Source of the DNA: Vibrio sp. PID17_43
GTDB taxonomy: Bacteria; Pseudomonadota; Gammaproteobacteria; Enterobacterales; Vibrionaceae
Assembly: GCF_002608565.1 (NCBI RefSeq)
Contig: NZ_LIXM01000024.1
Coordinates: 1-64,000, forward strand
Direction of reading: 5' to 3'
Length of the DNA: 64,000 nt
The position numbers and the translations under genes were made by a program. This document shows, in pieces, positions 8,051-18,015 of the stretch; the stretch's first letter is position 1, and each line of letters starts with the position of its first letter. The notes beneath the pieces are model-generated. The model was not told the origin of the DNA. It saw only the letters and a program-made list of their open reading frames with translations, and ran no database searches.

Positions 8051-8948
8051 ATTTAGGTACGATTTGCTGCACTAACCAGCGTCTAAAACGTTCCGTAGAC
8101 TCACTTTCTGTGTTGATGATCAGATAGTAACCAGCGTTAGCTTCGATAGGTTTAAAAGGCGAAACTAAACGGCCAGTTTCTAGCTCATCTTCCACCAGCG
8201 CCATTCGTGCCATGGCGATCCCAACCCCTGCCTCAGCCGCCGACATCGCCATATCGGTTCGATTAAAAAAGTGCCCTACGTCGGTTTTAATATCCAGTCC
8301 CATCACGGATGCCCAATACAGCCATTCATAATCTCGCGCCGCTTTATCCCACGGCATAGCATCATGTAAGAGCGTGATTTCCTGCCACCGTTCCACCTTC
8401 ACTTTTGACGCATTTAGCCAGCCATGATCTTCAAGGTATTTGGGGCTCATAACAGGCAGAAGCTGTTCGTCGAGGATCAACTCCGCACTCTTATCTCGGT
8501 ATGGATGAAGACCGTAATCTATCGCCACATCGTAGTCTTTCTGAGCACTGTTCACGAGCGCCCCTTCCGCAAAGATTTGTATCTGCAAATCGGGGTTTTC
8601 AAGGTGGAAGCTTTCCAGCCTCGGCACGAGCCATTTAAAGGCGAAGGATGGCGTCAACTTAAGACGAATTTCGTTGTTGAGCGTTTCAGTTTGCAACTCT
8701 TCCAACGTATTCTTCAGTTCAGAAAAGTGAAATTGTGCCGTTTGAAATAGCAGCCCTCCCTTTATTGTTAGCGTAATACCACGTGAGTGGCGTTCAAACA
8801 AAGTAAAACCAAGCAACTCTTCTAACTGAATGATTTGTTGGCTTATCGCACCAGTGGTTAAGTGCAATGCCTTGGCTGCACGGGTAAAACTGCTATGTTC
8901 CGCCACTTGGCTAAACAGCCATAATCCGCTTACAACACTGCTTTTCAT
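8049..8948 (-). CDS. LysR-family regulator, GcvA-like, divergent from dadA
   Basis: This 299-residue LysR-type transcription regulator has an N-terminal winged helix-turn-helix at about residues 8-66 (FTRAAKALHLTTGAISQQII and FERHSRGITLT). The effector-binding domain runs from about 95 to the end. Its sequence resembles the GcvA/DsdC group, whose members respond to amino acids. It is divergent from the D-amino acid dehydrogenase gene with about 106 bases between the two starts, the usual arrangement for a LysR protein that controls its neighbour. Control of dadA and perhaps the AGCS symporter is therefore likely but inferred. Its stop codon lies at the edge of the shared terminator. Confidence 0.85.
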   Translation of the reverse strand: MKSSVVSGLWLFSQVAEHSSFTRAAKALHLTTGAISQQIIQLEELLGFTLFERHSRGITLTIKGGLLFQTAQFHFSELKNTLEELQTETLNNEIRLKLTPSFAFKWLVPRLESFHLENPDLQIQIFAEGALVNSAQKDYDVAIDYGLHPYRDKSAELILDEQLLPVMSPKYLEDHGWLNASKVKVERWQEITLLHDAMPWDKAARDYEWLYWASVMGLDIKTDVGHFFNRTDMAMSAAEAGVGIAMARMALVEDELETGRLVSPFKPIEANAGYYLIINTESESTERFRRWLVQQIVPK

Positions 8949-9054
8949 CTTTTAGCCTATAGTTTTTCTAAACGCTGGCTGTAATTTATATCGATTGTTA
9001 ATAAAAGGTAAAGAAGACAAACTGCGCCACATCGAAAATGTGTGGAGCATATCA

Positions 9055-10311
9055 ATGGAAGTCATCGTATTGGGTAGTGGTGTTATCGGTTTGACTTCGG
9101 CTTGGTATTTAACTCAAGTCGGCTATCAAGTCACCGTGATCGACCGCCAACCTGATAGCGCGATGGAAACCAGTTTCGCCAACGCCGGGCAAATATCTTA
9201 CGGTTACTCCTCGCCTTGGGCTGCGCCGGGTATTCCACTCAAAGCGATCAAGTGGCTAACGGAAGAGCACGCGCCACTAAAAATTAAGCCATCGCTAAGT
9301 CCTGAGCTTATTCGTTGGGCAACTCAAATGGTGTCCAACTGCACCCTGTCTCGTTATCAAACCAACAAAGCGCGTATGTTATCGATCGCCAATCATAGCC
9401 GCGTTTGTTTGGAGCAACTGCGTCGCGAGCACGCTATCGAATATCAAGGTCGTCAGCTCGGGACTCTGCAAGTTTTTCGCTCTCAGCAACAACTCGACGG
9501 CATAGACAAAGACCTTAAATTACTTGAACAAAGTGGTACTCACTTTCAATTGATGAATGTCGAAGAGTGCATCCAACAAGAGCCGGGCTTAGCGTTGGTG
9601 AAAGAAAAACTGGTTGGCGGATTGTCTCTACCAAACGACGAAACGGGTGACTGCTTCCTGTTCTGCCAGCAGCTGACAGCGCTCGCAAAAGCTCACGGGG
9701 TAAGGTTTGAGTTCAATACCGAAGTAAGTAATTGGGTTACTGTAGGCAAAAAGATCATGGGTGTCCAAACAAACCGTGGTTTGTTTAAAGCTGACCAATT
9801 TGTTCTCGCTTCAGGTAGCTATTCAACCGCTCTTCTCAAGCAGCTTGATATTCATATCCCTGTCTACCCAGTAAAGGGCTATTCCTTAACGGTGCCGATT
9901 GAAAGCCCGCAATTTTCACCTCGCTCTACCGTGATGGATGAAACCTACAAAGTCGCGATGACGCGTTTTGATGATCGCATTCGCGTCGCTGGAACCGCCG
10001 AACTTGCCGGCTTTGATCCATCCTTGCCACAGAAGAGAAAGAACACCATTGAGATGGTCATTCGAGACCTATTCCCGCAAAGTGGTGATTTCACCCAAGC
10101 AGAGTTTTGGACCGGTTTTCGTCCAATGACGCCAGATGGGACACCTATCATTGGCTCAACGCCATACTGCAATTTATTCACTAACACTGGGCATGGCACC
10201 TTAGGATGGACCATGGCTTGTGGTTCGGGCCAGATACTTGCCGACATCATGATTGGGTCGAAAGCCAAGATAGCGAATCATGCAGAATTGAATTTGAGCC
10301 GCTATGCCTAA
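9055..10311 (+). CDS. dadA: D-amino acid dehydrogenase (DadA family)
   Basis: This 418-residue FAD-dependent oxidase/dehydrogenase should oxidise D-amino acids such as D-alanine to keto acids at the membrane and pass electrons to the respiratory chain. The N-terminal dinucleotide fold reads MEVIVLGSGVIGLTSAWYL, followed by the DadA-type FANAGQISYGYSSPWAAPG around 43-61. Near the C-terminus GFRPMTPDGTPIIG and TNTGHGTLGWTMACGSGQ are the FAD-closing motifs. I chose the ATG at 9055 because the Rossmann fold begins there and GGAG lies 8-9 bases upstream. The frame extends upstream to a weak start at 8995. The divergent LysR gene and the amino-acid symporter downstream suggest a D-amino acid catabolic module. 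Confidence 0.88.
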   Translation: MEVIVLGSGVIGLTSAWYLTQVGYQVTVIDRQPDSAMETSFANAGQISYGYSSPWAAPGIPLKAIKWLTEEHAPLKIKPSLSPELIRWATQMVSNCTLSRYQTNKARMLSIANHSRVCLEQLRREHAIEYQGRQLGTLQVFRSQQQLDGIDKDLKLLEQSGTHFQLMNVEECIQQEPGLALVKEKLVGGLSLPNDETGDCFLFCQQLTALAKAHGVRFEFNTEVSNWVTVGKKIMGVQTNRGLFKADQFVLASGSYSTALLKQLDIHIPVYPVKGYSLTVPIESPQFSPRSTVMDETYKVAMTRFDDRIRVAGTAELAGFDPSLPQKRKNTIEMVIRDLFPQSGDFTQAEFWTGFRPMTPDGTPIIGSTPYCNLFTNTGHGTLGWTMACGSGQILADIMIGSKAKIANHAELNLSRYA

Positions 10312-10615
10312 ACGCTCAATGCTTAGAATAAAGTTTATTACTCCATCAGTTTCATTGTAAGCCAAACATACAACTTTCAATTGCCACTATACTCCTTCAT
10401 CATGAAGCTCTGAATATTCAGTCAACAGTCGGCCATATCAATTAGAAAACTCTCAAATACGTACCAATAACCCGATTTTAATGATACTTTTCCATTCTGT
10501 GTCCACCATCACGCTACCAAGAATCCCCAGTCAAAAAAATTAACATTTGATTTACAGAAAGGGTATTGTTGCGTGCGCAAAACAACCACAAACACAACAA
10601 ACAGGGAAAATACTC
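10312..10615. other. Leader and promoter region of the AGCS symporter
   Basis: This AT-rich 304-bp gap follows dadA. No terminator with a T-run was found after dadA, so some read-through into the symporter is possible. A glycine riboswitch precedes some Vibrio AGCS genes, but its conserved core is not present here. An AGGG ribosome binding site lies just before the ATG at 10616. Confidence 0.4.
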
Positions 10616-12163
10616 ATGCAGTCATTAGTTGATTTTCTGAATGGAATTATCTGGAGCCCGGTACTGATCTATCTGTGTCTTGGCGCTGGTTTGTTCTACT
10701 CGATCATGACACGTTTTGTGCAAATTCGTCACTTCTTCGAAATGTGGCGCTTACTGCTTTCAGGCAAAAGCTCAGAAAAAGGGATTTCATCATTTCAGGC
10801 ACTTGCTGTCTCACTATCTGGCCGTGTAGGTACAGGTAATATCGCTGGTGTTGCTGCGGCTATCGGTTTTGGTGGTCCAGGTGCAGTATTCTGGATGTGG
10901 GTCGTTGCCTTCTTTGGCGCTGCAACCGCATACGCTGAATCGACACTGGCACAAATCTATAAAGAAGAAGATGAAGGCGAGTTCCGTGGCGGCCCGGCTT
11001 ACTACATCGAGAAAGCGATGGGTCAGAAGTGGTACGCGTGGATCTTCGCGATCGCAACCATCTTTGCATGTGGTGTTCTACTTCCAGGTGTTCAGTCGAA
11101 CAGTATTGGTAATGCAGTAGAAGCCGCTTTCGGCTCAGGTGACATGATTGAAACCGCTATTGGTACCTTCAGTTTCGCTAAAATTTTCACTGGTACGTTT
11201 GTTTGTGTCATTCTTGCCTTCATCATCTTTGGTGGCGTAAAACGAATTGCAAACTTTACACAAGTTGTCGTTCCTTTCATGGCGCTGGCTTACATCATCA
11301 CAGCGTTTATTATCATTCTTCTCAACATCAGTGAGGTGCCACGAATCTTCGCTATGATTCTGGGTGATGCGTTTACTCCAATGGCGGGTATTGGTGCTGC
11401 TATCGGTTGGGGTGTGAAACGAGGAGTTTACTCAAACGAAGCAGGCCAAGGTACTGGCCCTCATGCAGCAGCGGCTGCAAATGTTGATCACCCCGCTCAA
11501 CAAGGTCTCGTGCAGTCATTCTCTATCTACATTGATACACTGCTAGTATGTTCAGCGACGGCATTCATGATTCTTATCACTGGCGCATACAACGTACAGG
11601 GCGCGGTAGAAGGTGCGTTTCTGGTACAAAACCTTCCAGCGGATATCGGTGCGAATGGTCCTGTATTTACGCAGATGGCGATTGAAAGCGCCCTACCAGG
11701 CGTTGGTAAGCCATTCATCGCGATTGCCCTATTCTTCTTCGCTTTCACTACGATTCTGGCGTACTACTACATTGCAGAAACGAACATTGCGTACATCCGT
11801 CGTACGTTCAAAGTGAACGGTCTGATGTTCTTCCTGAAGATCACTCTTATCACGGCCGTATTCTACGGTACCGTTAAGACGGCAAACCTTGCTTGGGCAA
11901 TGGGTGATGTAGGTGTAGGCTTAATGGCATGGTTGAACATCATCGGCATCTTGATCATCTTCTTTATGTCGAAGCCTGCGCTAAAAGCATTGGCAGATTA
12001 CGAAGAGCAACAAAAACGCGGTGTGACAGAGTACACTTTCAACCCTGTCGCACTCGGCATTAAGGGTGCCGATTACTGGGAAGAGAAGTACAAACGTAGG
12101 ACAGGCAAAGCGCCAACCGCAACGAGCGATATAACAGAAACGGTAGAACAACCATCTACCTAA
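10616..12163 (+). CDS. Alanine/glycine:cation symporter, AGCS family
   Basis: This 515-residue sodium-coupled transporter imports alanine, glycine or their D-forms. The family signature SLSGRVGTGNIAGVAAAIGF is near residues 65-84, followed by GGPGAVFWMW. A second conserved block, GIGAAIGWGVKRGVYSNEAG, is near 259-278. About ten to eleven hydrophobic helices are visible. I chose the ATG at 10616, preceded by ACAGGGAAAA, because the frame upstream (from 10547) reads as low-complexity Gln/Thr-rich sequence and lacks a good start. Its place after dadA suggests uptake of the amino acid that DadA oxidises. The C-terminus is hydrophilic and variable, as usual. Confidence 0.9.
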   Translation: MQSLVDFLNGIIWSPVLIYLCLGAGLFYSIMTRFVQIRHFFEMWRLLLSGKSSEKGISSFQALAVSLSGRVGTGNIAGVAAAIGFGGPGAVFWMWVVAFFGAATAYAESTLAQIYKEEDEGEFRGGPAYYIEKAMGQKWYAWIFAIATIFACGVLLPGVQSNSIGNAVEAAFGSGDMIETAIGTFSFAKIFTGTFVCVILAFIIFGGVKRIANFTQVVVPFMALAYIITAFIIILLNISEVPRIFAMILGDAFTPMAGIGAAIGWGVKRGVYSNEAGQGTGPHAAAAANVDHPAQQGLVQSFSIYIDTLLVCSATAFMILITGAYNVQGAVEGAFLVQNLPADIGANGPVFTQMAIESALPGVGKPFIAIALFFFAFTTILAYYYIAETNIAYIRRTFKVNGLMFFLKITLITAVFYGTVKTANLAWAMGDVGVGLMAWLNIIGILIIFFMSKPALKALADYEEQQKRGVTEYTFNPVALGIKGADYWEEKYKRRTGKAPTATSDITETVEQPST

Positions 12164-12237
12164 TGCTTCAGCTTACATCCTCCCCCAATGAGTGGGCGGG
12201 TAAATAAGAAAAAACAGTGGTCCGGAAAGCGGAGTTT

Positions 12238-12270
12238 AAAAGGGTTAGCAAATCGCTAACCCTTTTCTTT
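12238..12270 (+). terminator. Terminator of the AGCS symporter gene
   Basis: A perfect 12-bp stem AAAAGGGTTAGC / GCTAACCCTTTT with a 5-base loop is followed by CTTTTG. It also faces the SatP remnant on the other strand. Confidence 0.9.
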
Positions 12271-12281
12271 TGTATTGAATG

Positions 12282-12430
12282 CTAGATTAATGACGCGGCG
12301 GCTTGCTCAGCAGCAACGATTGGCTTAATGCGTTTTTCACCAACGGGTAGAACCACGCGACCAAATTCGTTATTTAAAACTTGCGCCATTGCAAAGTAGA
12401 TTGCACTTACGCCACAGAAGATACCTTCTC
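12282..12430 (-). pseudogene. C-terminal remnant of SatP/YaaH acetate-succinate transporter
   Basis: The minus strand encodes [20 protein letters not shown], then [20 protein letters not shown] and a short tail to the TAG at 12282-12284. This matches the last helix and signature end of the GPR1/FUN34/YaaH acetate uptake family, where the E. coli protein ends ICGASAIYLAMGEVLNEQFG and then RTVLPIGESH. Coding similarity stops near 12428, with no upstream helices and no start codon, so only about 48 of roughly 190 residues remain. It is a deletion remnant. Confidence 0.75.
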
Positions 12431-12630
12431 TCCGTATTTAACAATACAATCCACAAGGAATAACTAGACACATAGCGGATCATGAAGAAAAACACCGAGT
12501 GAAGTACATTCATTCTGCGACGCAAATTTTATAAATAAATACTATTACACATCCATTCACATCAAATATGTTATGTCGACTCAAAACTTGCTTGCATGAT
12601 ATGTACACTTAATCCCCTATCACAGAGCAC
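12431..12630. other. Non-coding AT-rich gap
   Basis: This lies between the SatP remnant and the guaA terminator. No frame, repeat or operator was recognised. It is probably what is left after the deletion that removed most of satP. Confidence 0.4.
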
Positions 12631-12658
12631 AAAAAAAAACCAGCCCGAAGGCTGGTTT
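12631..12658 (-). terminator. Terminator of guaBA
   Basis: The stem AAACCAGCC / GGCTGGTTT with loop CGAA is followed on the minus strand by a run of at least eight T. It lies 25 bases after the guaA stop. Confidence 0.9.
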
Positions 12659-12682
12659 CGAATTGGTTGATCTATCAGGAAA

Positions 12683-14236
12683 TTATTCCCACTCGATCGT
12701 CGCTGGCGGCTTACCTGAAATGTCGTAAACCACACGAGAAATACCGTCTACTTCGTTGATGATACGGTTAGAAACCTTACCTAGGAAGTCGTATGGCAGG
12801 TGTGCCCAATGCGCCGTCATAAAGTCGATCGTTTCTACCGCACGCAGTGATACAACCCAATCATATTTACGACCATCACCCATAACACCTACTGAGCGTA
12901 CTGGTAAGAACACGGTAAATGCTTGTGATACTTTGTTGTAAAGATCCGCAGCGTGAAGCTCTTCAATAAAGATAGCGTCTGCGCGACGTAGCAAATCACA
13001 GTACTCTTTCTTCACTTCACCAAGAACGCGAACACCAAGGCCTGGACCTGGGAATGGGTGGCGGTAAAGCATGTTGTAAGGTAAACCTAGTTCTAGGCCG
13101 ATCTTACGAACTTCGTCTTTAAACAACTCACGTAGTGGCTCAACTAGCCCCATTTCCATATCATCTGGCAAACCGCCAACGTTATGGTGAGATTTAATCA
13201 CGTGCGCTTTACCAGTCTTAGAAGCCGCCGATTCGATTACGTCTGGGTAAATCGTACCTTGAGCTAGCCATTTCGCGTTTTTCAGTTTCTTAGACTCTTC
13301 ATCGAATACGTCTACGAATACGTGACCGATTGTCTTACGCTTCTCTTCTGGATCAGACTTGCCTTCCAGTGCGTTTAGGAAACGCTCTTCCGCGTCAACT
13401 TTGATGATGTTTAGGCCGAATTTATCGCCAAACATGTCCATTACTTGCTTGCCTTCGTTTAGACGAAGCAGGCCGTTATCTACGAATACACACGTCAGTT
13501 TGTCGCCGATTGCACGGTGAACCAACATTGCTACTACCGATGAATCAACACCACCAGACAAGCCTAGGATAACTTCGTCGTCACCTACTTGCTCTTTAAT
13601 GCGAGCGACTGCATCTTCGATGATAGATTCCGACGTCCAAAGACGCTCACAGCCACACACGCCAAGAACAAAGTTCTCTAGCATTTGTAGACCGCCTTTG
13701 GTGTGCGTTACTTCTGGGTGGAACTGAACGCCGTAGTATTTCTTCTCTTCGTTGGCCATTGCTGCGTAAGGACAAGTGTCTGTTTCACCCACTTTGATGA
13801 AGTCAGCGGGAATTTCTACCACTTTGTCGCCGTGGCTCATCCATACATCTTGCGTTGCTTCAAGATCTTTGAAGATTGCAGATTCACCAGAAACTTTAAC
13901 TTGTGCGTAGCCGAATTCACGCTCGGTAGAACCCGCTACTCGACCACCTAGCTGTTCAGCCATAGTTTGCATGCCGTAACATACACCTAGAACTGGCACA
14001 CCAGAGTCAAATACGTATTGAGGAGCGCGTGGAGAGTTCTCTTCCGTTACGCTTTCTGGGCCACCAGATAGGATGATACCGTCTGGATTGAATTCACGAA
14101 TATCCGCTTCTTCAACATCCCAACTCCACAGTTCACAGTAAACACCGATTTCACGTACACGGCGCGCTACTAGCTGAGTGTACTGAGAACCGAAGTCTAA
14201 GATCAGAATACGTTGGTCATGAATATTTTTAGTCAT
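12683..14236 (-). CDS. guaA: GMP synthase (glutamine-hydrolysing)
   Basis: This 517-residue cytosolic enzyme makes GMP from XMP, glutamine and ATP. The N-terminal class I amidotransferase domain carries the nucleophile Cys86 in GVCYGMQ and the His/Glu pair in VQFHPEVTH. The ATP-pyrophosphatase domain begins near residue 205, with the PP-loop [13 protein letters not shown]. The C-terminal dimerisation domain ends KPPATIEWE. Length and motifs match the bacterial enzyme exactly. It follows guaB in the classic guaBA order, with 224 bases and a hairpin between them. Confidence 0.98.
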   Translation of the reverse strand: MTKNIHDQRILILDFGSQYTQLVARRVREIGVYCELWSWDVEEADIREFNPDGIILSGGPESVTEENSPRAPQYVFDSGVPVLGVCYGMQTMAEQLGGRVAGSTEREFGYAQVKVSGESAIFKDLEATQDVWMSHGDKVVEIPADFIKVGETDTCPYAAMANEEKKYYGVQFHPEVTHTKGGLQMLENFVLGVCGCERLWTSESIIEDAVARIKEQVGDDEVILGLSGGVDSSVVAMLVHRAIGDKLTCVFVDNGLLRLNEGKQVMDMFGDKFGLNIIKVDAEERFLNALEGKSDPEEKRKTIGHVFVDVFDEESKKLKNAKWLAQGTIYPDVIESAASKTGKAHVIKSHHNVGGLPDDMEMGLVEPLRELFKDEVRKIGLELGLPYNMLYRHPFPGPGLGVRVLGEVKKEYCDLLRRADAIFIEELHAADLYNKVSQAFTVFLPVRSVGVMGDGRKYDWVVSLRAVETIDFMTAHWAHLPYDFLGKVSNRIINEVDGISRVVYDISGKPPATIEWE

Positions 14237-14261
14237 TTTGGGCAGTCTTATAAGCTAGGTT

Positions 14262-14290
14262 ATTAAAACGGAGGCGAGTTTACTCGCCTC
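14262..14290 (-). terminator. Hairpin between guaB and guaA, possible attenuator
   Basis: An inverted repeat GAGGCGA / TCGCCTC is followed on the minus strand by CGTTTTAATAA. It stands immediately before guaA, so it may lower guaA expression relative to guaB or mark a processing site. Confidence 0.5.
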
Positions 14291-14460
14291 TTATTAATGC
14301 TTCAAGGAAAAAGCAAACGTTTACGTCAAATGTATAAGTTTTATTTTTACGACAGTATTTCGCTTAGGGGCCATTGCCAAATGAACGGATAAAGCGCGAG
14401 GTTTATCACCGTTAATAAGCACTTTCGATGCTGCTGTTAAGCGAAATACCCAGTAAAAGA

Positions 14461-15924
14461 TTAACCTCGACGGTAGTTTGGCGCTTCCTTAGTGATTTGA
14501 ACGTCATGTACGTGCGACTCCGCCATGCCCGCTCCAGAGATACGAACGAATTCGGCTTTAGTACGCATGTCTTCAATCGTTGCTGAGCCAGTCAGACCCA
14601 TGCTTGAACGTAGCCCCCCCATCTGCTGATGTACAATTTCTTTTAGGCGACCTTTGTATGCGATACGACCTTCAATACCTTCAGGTACTAGCTTGTCTGC
14701 TGCATTGTCAGACTGGAAGTAGCGGTCAGATGAACCTTGAGACATCGCGCCAAGAGAACCCATACCACGGTAAGACTTGTAAGAACGACCGTTGTAAAGA
14801 ATCACTTCACCCGGAGCTTCTTCTGTACCCGCGAACATTGAACCAACCATCACACAAGATGCGCCAGCAACGATAGCTTTACAGATGTCACCAGAGAAAC
14901 GGATACCACCGTCAGCAATAACGGGAATACCATATTGATTTGCCACTTCAGCAGCGTCTGCGATTGCCGTTACTTGAGGAACACCAACACCCGTAACGAT
15001 ACGAGTTGTACAGATAGAACCAGGGCCGATACCCACTTTTACTGCGCTTACACCAGCTTCAATCAGTGCTAGAGCACCTGCACCTGTTGCTACGTTGCCG
15101 CCGATGATATCGAGTTCTGGGTATGCAGTGCGCGTTTCGCGAATACGATTTAGCACGCCTTCCGAGTGACCGTGTGAAGAATCAATAAGCAGAACATCAA
15201 CGCCCGCTTCAACCAATGCAGCAACACGCTCTTCGTTACCAGCGCCTGCACCAACAGCTGCGCCAACACGTAGGCGGCCACGACCATCTTTACAAGCGTT
15301 TGGTTTACGCTCAGCTTTGTGGAAATCTTTTGCAGTGATCATACCGGTTAGTTGGAACTCATCGTTCACTACCAGTACTTTCTCAACACGTGCTTCATGC
15401 ATTTTCTCTTGCACTTCTTCACGAGTTGCCCCTTCTTTAACTGCTGCTAGGCTTTCTTTTGGCGTCATTACTGAAGAAACTTTCTTTGAAAGGTCAGTAA
15501 CAAAGCGAACATCACGACCCGTGATAATCCCTACAAGCTCGTTGCTCTCTGTAACAACAGGGAAGCCAGCAAAGCCATGCTTGTCAGTCAGTGCAACCAC
15601 ATCTGCAATCGTTGCATCTGGATTAACCGTTACTGGATCAGTAACCACACCAGCTTCAAACTTCTTAACTTTACGAACTTCAGCAGCTTGATGCTCAATA
15701 GACATGTTTTTGTGGATAAAGCCAATGCCACCCTCTTGCGCTAGCGCAATAGCTAGACGAGCTTCAGTAACAGTGTCCATAGACGCTGAAATCATTGGGA
15801 TGTTTAGGGTGATGTTCTTAGTCAACTGAGTGCGAAGATCAGCTGTGTTTGGGAGAACGGTGGAGTGAGCTGGCACGAGTAGTACGTCATCGAATGTCAG
15901 CGCTTCTTTGGCAATTCTTAGCAT
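14461..15924 (-). CDS. guaB: IMP dehydrogenase
   Basis: This 487-residue enzyme oxidises IMP to XMP with NAD+, the first committed step to GMP. The start at 15924 gives the conserved N-terminus [20 protein letters not shown]; the frame extends 16 codons upstream but without homology. Two CBS domains occupy about residues 92-205 ([12 protein letters not shown] and [20 protein letters not shown]). The catalytic loop [13 protein letters not shown] contains the active Cys near 304. The flap region [16 protein letters not shown] and an AYKGRL motif follow. It is divergent from xseA. Confidence 0.98.
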   Translation of the reverse strand: MLRIAKEALTFDDVLLVPAHSTVLPNTADLRTQLTKNITLNIPMISASMDTVTEARLAIALAQEGGIGFIHKNMSIEHQAAEVRKVKKFEAGVVTDPVTVNPDATIADVVALTDKHGFAGFPVVTESNELVGIITGRDVRFVTDLSKKVSSVMTPKESLAAVKEGATREEVQEKMHEARVEKVLVVNDEFQLTGMITAKDFHKAERKPNACKDGRGRLRVGAAVGAGAGNEERVAALVEAGVDVLLIDSSHGHSEGVLNRIRETRTAYPELDIIGGNVATGAGALALIEAGVSAVKVGIGPGSICTTRIVTGVGVPQVTAIADAAEVANQYGIPVIADGGIRFSGDICKAIVAGASCVMVGSMFAGTEEAPGEVILYNGRSYKSYRGMGSLGAMSQGSSDRYFQSDNAADKLVPEGIEGRIAYKGRLKEIVHQQMGGLRSSMGLTGSATIEDMRTKAEFVRISGAGMAESHVHDVQITKEAPNYRRG

Positions 15925-16088
15925 TTGCAATATCTCACAAGTAGAGGAGTAAAAAGAACAATCCAATCTCATCGTTTCGCATAATGAGGGTAACCCATTT
16001 TAGGTAGTTGGCTACATTTGGATTAGATATTGCGAAGGGATTATACGTCCAACGCAATCGCTTGGCCACAAATTTTTTAATTTTTTTC

Positions 16089-16116
16089 TTGCATTTACCC
16101 CCTTGCTATGTATTAT
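16089..16116 (+). promoter_or_regulatory. Putative xseA promoter
   Basis: A TTGCAT -35 (16089-16094) and a TATTAT -10 (16111-16116) are separated by 16 bases. They lie 41 bases before the chosen GTG start of xseA. Confidence 0.4.
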
Positions 16117-16156
16117 ATTGCCGCTAATTTCCATATTCACGTCTACGGAATTAGCT

Positions 16157-17488
16157 GTGCACTCCCAGACCAATCAAAACATCTTCACGGTTTCTCGTCT
16201 CAATGCCGAAGTGCGTCTGCTGCTCGAAAACGAAATGGGGATCGTCTGGCTTGTCGGAGAGATATCTAACTTCTCAGCTCCCGTCTCTGGTCACTGGTAC
16301 CTCACTCTTAAAGATTCTCGCGCTCAAGTTAAATGTGCCATGTTCCGTGGTAACAATCGTCGCGTCACTTTCAAACCTGCCAATGGCAATCAAGTTCTAG
16401 TCAAAGCGCGCCTGTCTCTGTATGAGCCGCGGGGTGACTATCAATTGATCATCGAAAGCATGCAGCCAGAAGGTGATGGTCGCCTGCAACAAGAGTTCGA
16501 AGCGCTTAAGATGAAATTGGCGGCGGAAGGTTTGTTTGCGCAAACCAATAAACAACCATTACCAGAGCACCCAAAACGTGTCGGTGTGATCACCTCGAAA
16601 ACAGGTGCCGCACTATATGATATCTTGGACGTGTTGAAACGCCGTGACCCTTCCCTACCTGTTGTCATTTACCCAACCATGGTTCAAGGTGAAGAAGCCG
16701 CAATTCAAATTGCTCAAGCAATTGGTCGTGCCAATAGCCGTGAAGAATGTGATGTGCTGATTGTTGGTCGTGGTGGCGGTTCGTTAGAAGATCTATGGTG
16801 TTTTAACAACGAGATCCTTGCTCGAACCATTGCTGCAAGCCAGATCCCGATCATCAGTGCGGTGGGACACGAAGTGGATGTGACGATCGCAGATTTTGTT
16901 GCTGATATGCGCGCGCCAACCCCATCAGCTGCTGCGGAGTTGGTAAGCCGCGACAACAGCCACAAAGATCAAGCTTTGGTGACTCGCCAGCATAAGCTCA
17001 CGAGTGCGATACGTTATTACTTAGCTCAGCAAAAACAGCAATCAACGCAATTAATGCATCGTTTAGAGCGCCAGCATCCAAGCTACCAATTGCAGCGTCA
17101 GACGCAACAACTTGATGAGTTGGATATGCGATTGCAGCGTGCAATGCAGCGATTTATTGCTTCTCATCAGCAAGCGGTAGAACGTAAACAGTATCGCCTA
17201 CAACTGAACTCTCCTATTAAGCGCCTTGCTGAGCAAAAATCCAAACTTGACCGAGTGGAGCAAAAGCTCATGGACGCGATGGATCGTAAACTGCTGACCA
17301 TGCGCCATAAACTGGCTATTGCGGCGGAAAAACTTGATACCGTCAGCCCACTAGCAACACTAAAACGTGGTTATTCGATCACTCAAACCGAACAAGGTCA
17401 GGTGATTACTCAAGCCTCAGATGCAAAAACGGGCGACATACTGGTCACCCGTTTGGCTAATGGTGAACTTCGCTCCACCGTAAACTAG
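16157..17488 (+). CDS. xseA: Exodeoxyribonuclease VII large subunit
   Basis: This 443-residue large subunit of exonuclease VII, a single-strand-specific nuclease in mismatch repair and recombination, has an N-terminal OB fold ([20 protein letters not shown] and [10 protein letters not shown]). The catalytic core contains [12 protein letters not shown] and [21 protein letters not shown] long Gln-rich coiled coil spans about residues 275-400, and the C-terminus has the [10 protein letters not shown] motif. GTG at 16157 is taken as start because the family begins at this point, with CGGA about 8 bases upstream. The codons before it encode an unrelated hydrophobic stretch. It is convergent with yfgJ, whose stop is 9 bases away. 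Confidence 0.93.
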   Translation: MHSQTNQNIFTVSRLNAEVRLLLENEMGIVWLVGEISNFSAPVSGHWYLTLKDSRAQVKCAMFRGNNRRVTFKPANGNQVLVKARLSLYEPRGDYQLIIESMQPEGDGRLQQEFEALKMKLAAEGLFAQTNKQPLPEHPKRVGVITSKTGAALYDILDVLKRRDPSLPVVIYPTMVQGEEAAIQIAQAIGRANSREECDVLIVGRGGGSLEDLWCFNNEILARTIAASQIPIISAVGHEVDVTIADFVADMRAPTPSAAAELVSRDNSHKDQALVTRQHKLTSAIRYYLAQQKQQSTQLMHRLERQHPSYQLQRQTQQLDELDMRLQRAMQRFIASHQQAVERKQYRLQLNSPIKRLAEQKSKLDRVEQKLMDAMDRKLLTMRHKLAIAAEKLDTVSPLATLKRGYSITQTEQGQVITQASDAKTGDILVTRLANGELRSTVN

Positions 17489-17497
17489 CGCTTTGCC

Positions 17498-17719
17498 CTA
17501 AATTTTCTGAAACTCAAATCGAACACGAGATTTCGATTTGAGTTCATTACAACTATTGCAGAAGTAGTTCGCCGCACCGCAAGCCTGCAGTTTCTCTAAC
17601 TCAGCATCGCAATCTGGGCAAAACCCAACCTTCTTATAATCTGACTCACACTTGTTGCAGTGGTATTGTCCTATCCATTCCAATTCTACGTCACAATTTG
17701 GGCAGATATTTGCCTGCAT
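17498..17719 (-). CDS. yfgJ: YfgJ-family zinc-ribbon protein
   Basis: This 73-residue protein has paired CxxC knuckles: CPNC and CNKC, then CPDC, and near the end CGAANYFCNSCNE. This is the double zinc-ribbon pattern of the E. coli YfgJ family, found next to xseA there too. Function is unknown. I chose the ATG at 17719 because GGAG lies 6 bases before it; the frame continues eight codons further up to 17743. The 3' end of the gene overlaps a 13-bp perfect inverted repeat. Confidence 0.8.
   Translation of the reverse strand: MQANICPNCDVELEWIGQYHCNKCESDYKKVGFCPDCDAELEKLQACGAANYFCNSCNELKSKSRVRFEFQKI
17511..17544. repeat. 13-bp perfect inverted repeat inside the yfgJ 3' end
   Basis: The arms AACTCAAATCGAA (17511-17523) and TTCGATTTGAGTT (17532-17544) flank an 8-base loop. 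They encode part of the yfgJ C-terminus and sit just after the convergent xseA stop. No T-run follows on either strand, so it is not a standard terminator. Confidence 0.7.
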
Positions 17720-18015
17720 GCTTTTCTCCGTCCTTCTATTCAACGACTTTTAGTATTGATGACTTTAGCTTCAATGGCCTTGATCCCGATCACACTCAAT
17801 ACTCAGTAAATCATCAACAAACCTAAAGATCATACTCTGATCTTCTGATATTAACCTTTTGATCAGCGATCACCCCTAAAAAGAATATTTATATGAGCAC
17901 ACACCGAAAGCATAAGTTACATATTCTGCATTTCAATTTTAAGTAGACATAAACACCAAGAAATGCATGATAACAACAATAATTTGGAATTTAATAAAAG
18001 GATCGATTAATAACG
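17720..18015. other. AT-rich intergenic region upstream of yfgJ
   Basis: This roughly 300-bp gap contains the yfgJ leader and the 3' flank of the alaX-type gene. Short GATCA-rich stretches (TGATCAGCGATCACC near 17860) are visible, but no feature could be assigned. Confidence 0.35.

Noticed and set aside
10312..10615. Glycine riboswitch before the AGCS symporter, as known in V. cholerae for a related gene
   Set aside because: The conserved glycine aptamer core and its paired helices are not visible.
15925..16088. PurR box in the guaB promoter region
   Set aside because: GCGAAACGATG resembles half a site but needs an inserted base to align with the palindrome, so it was not called.
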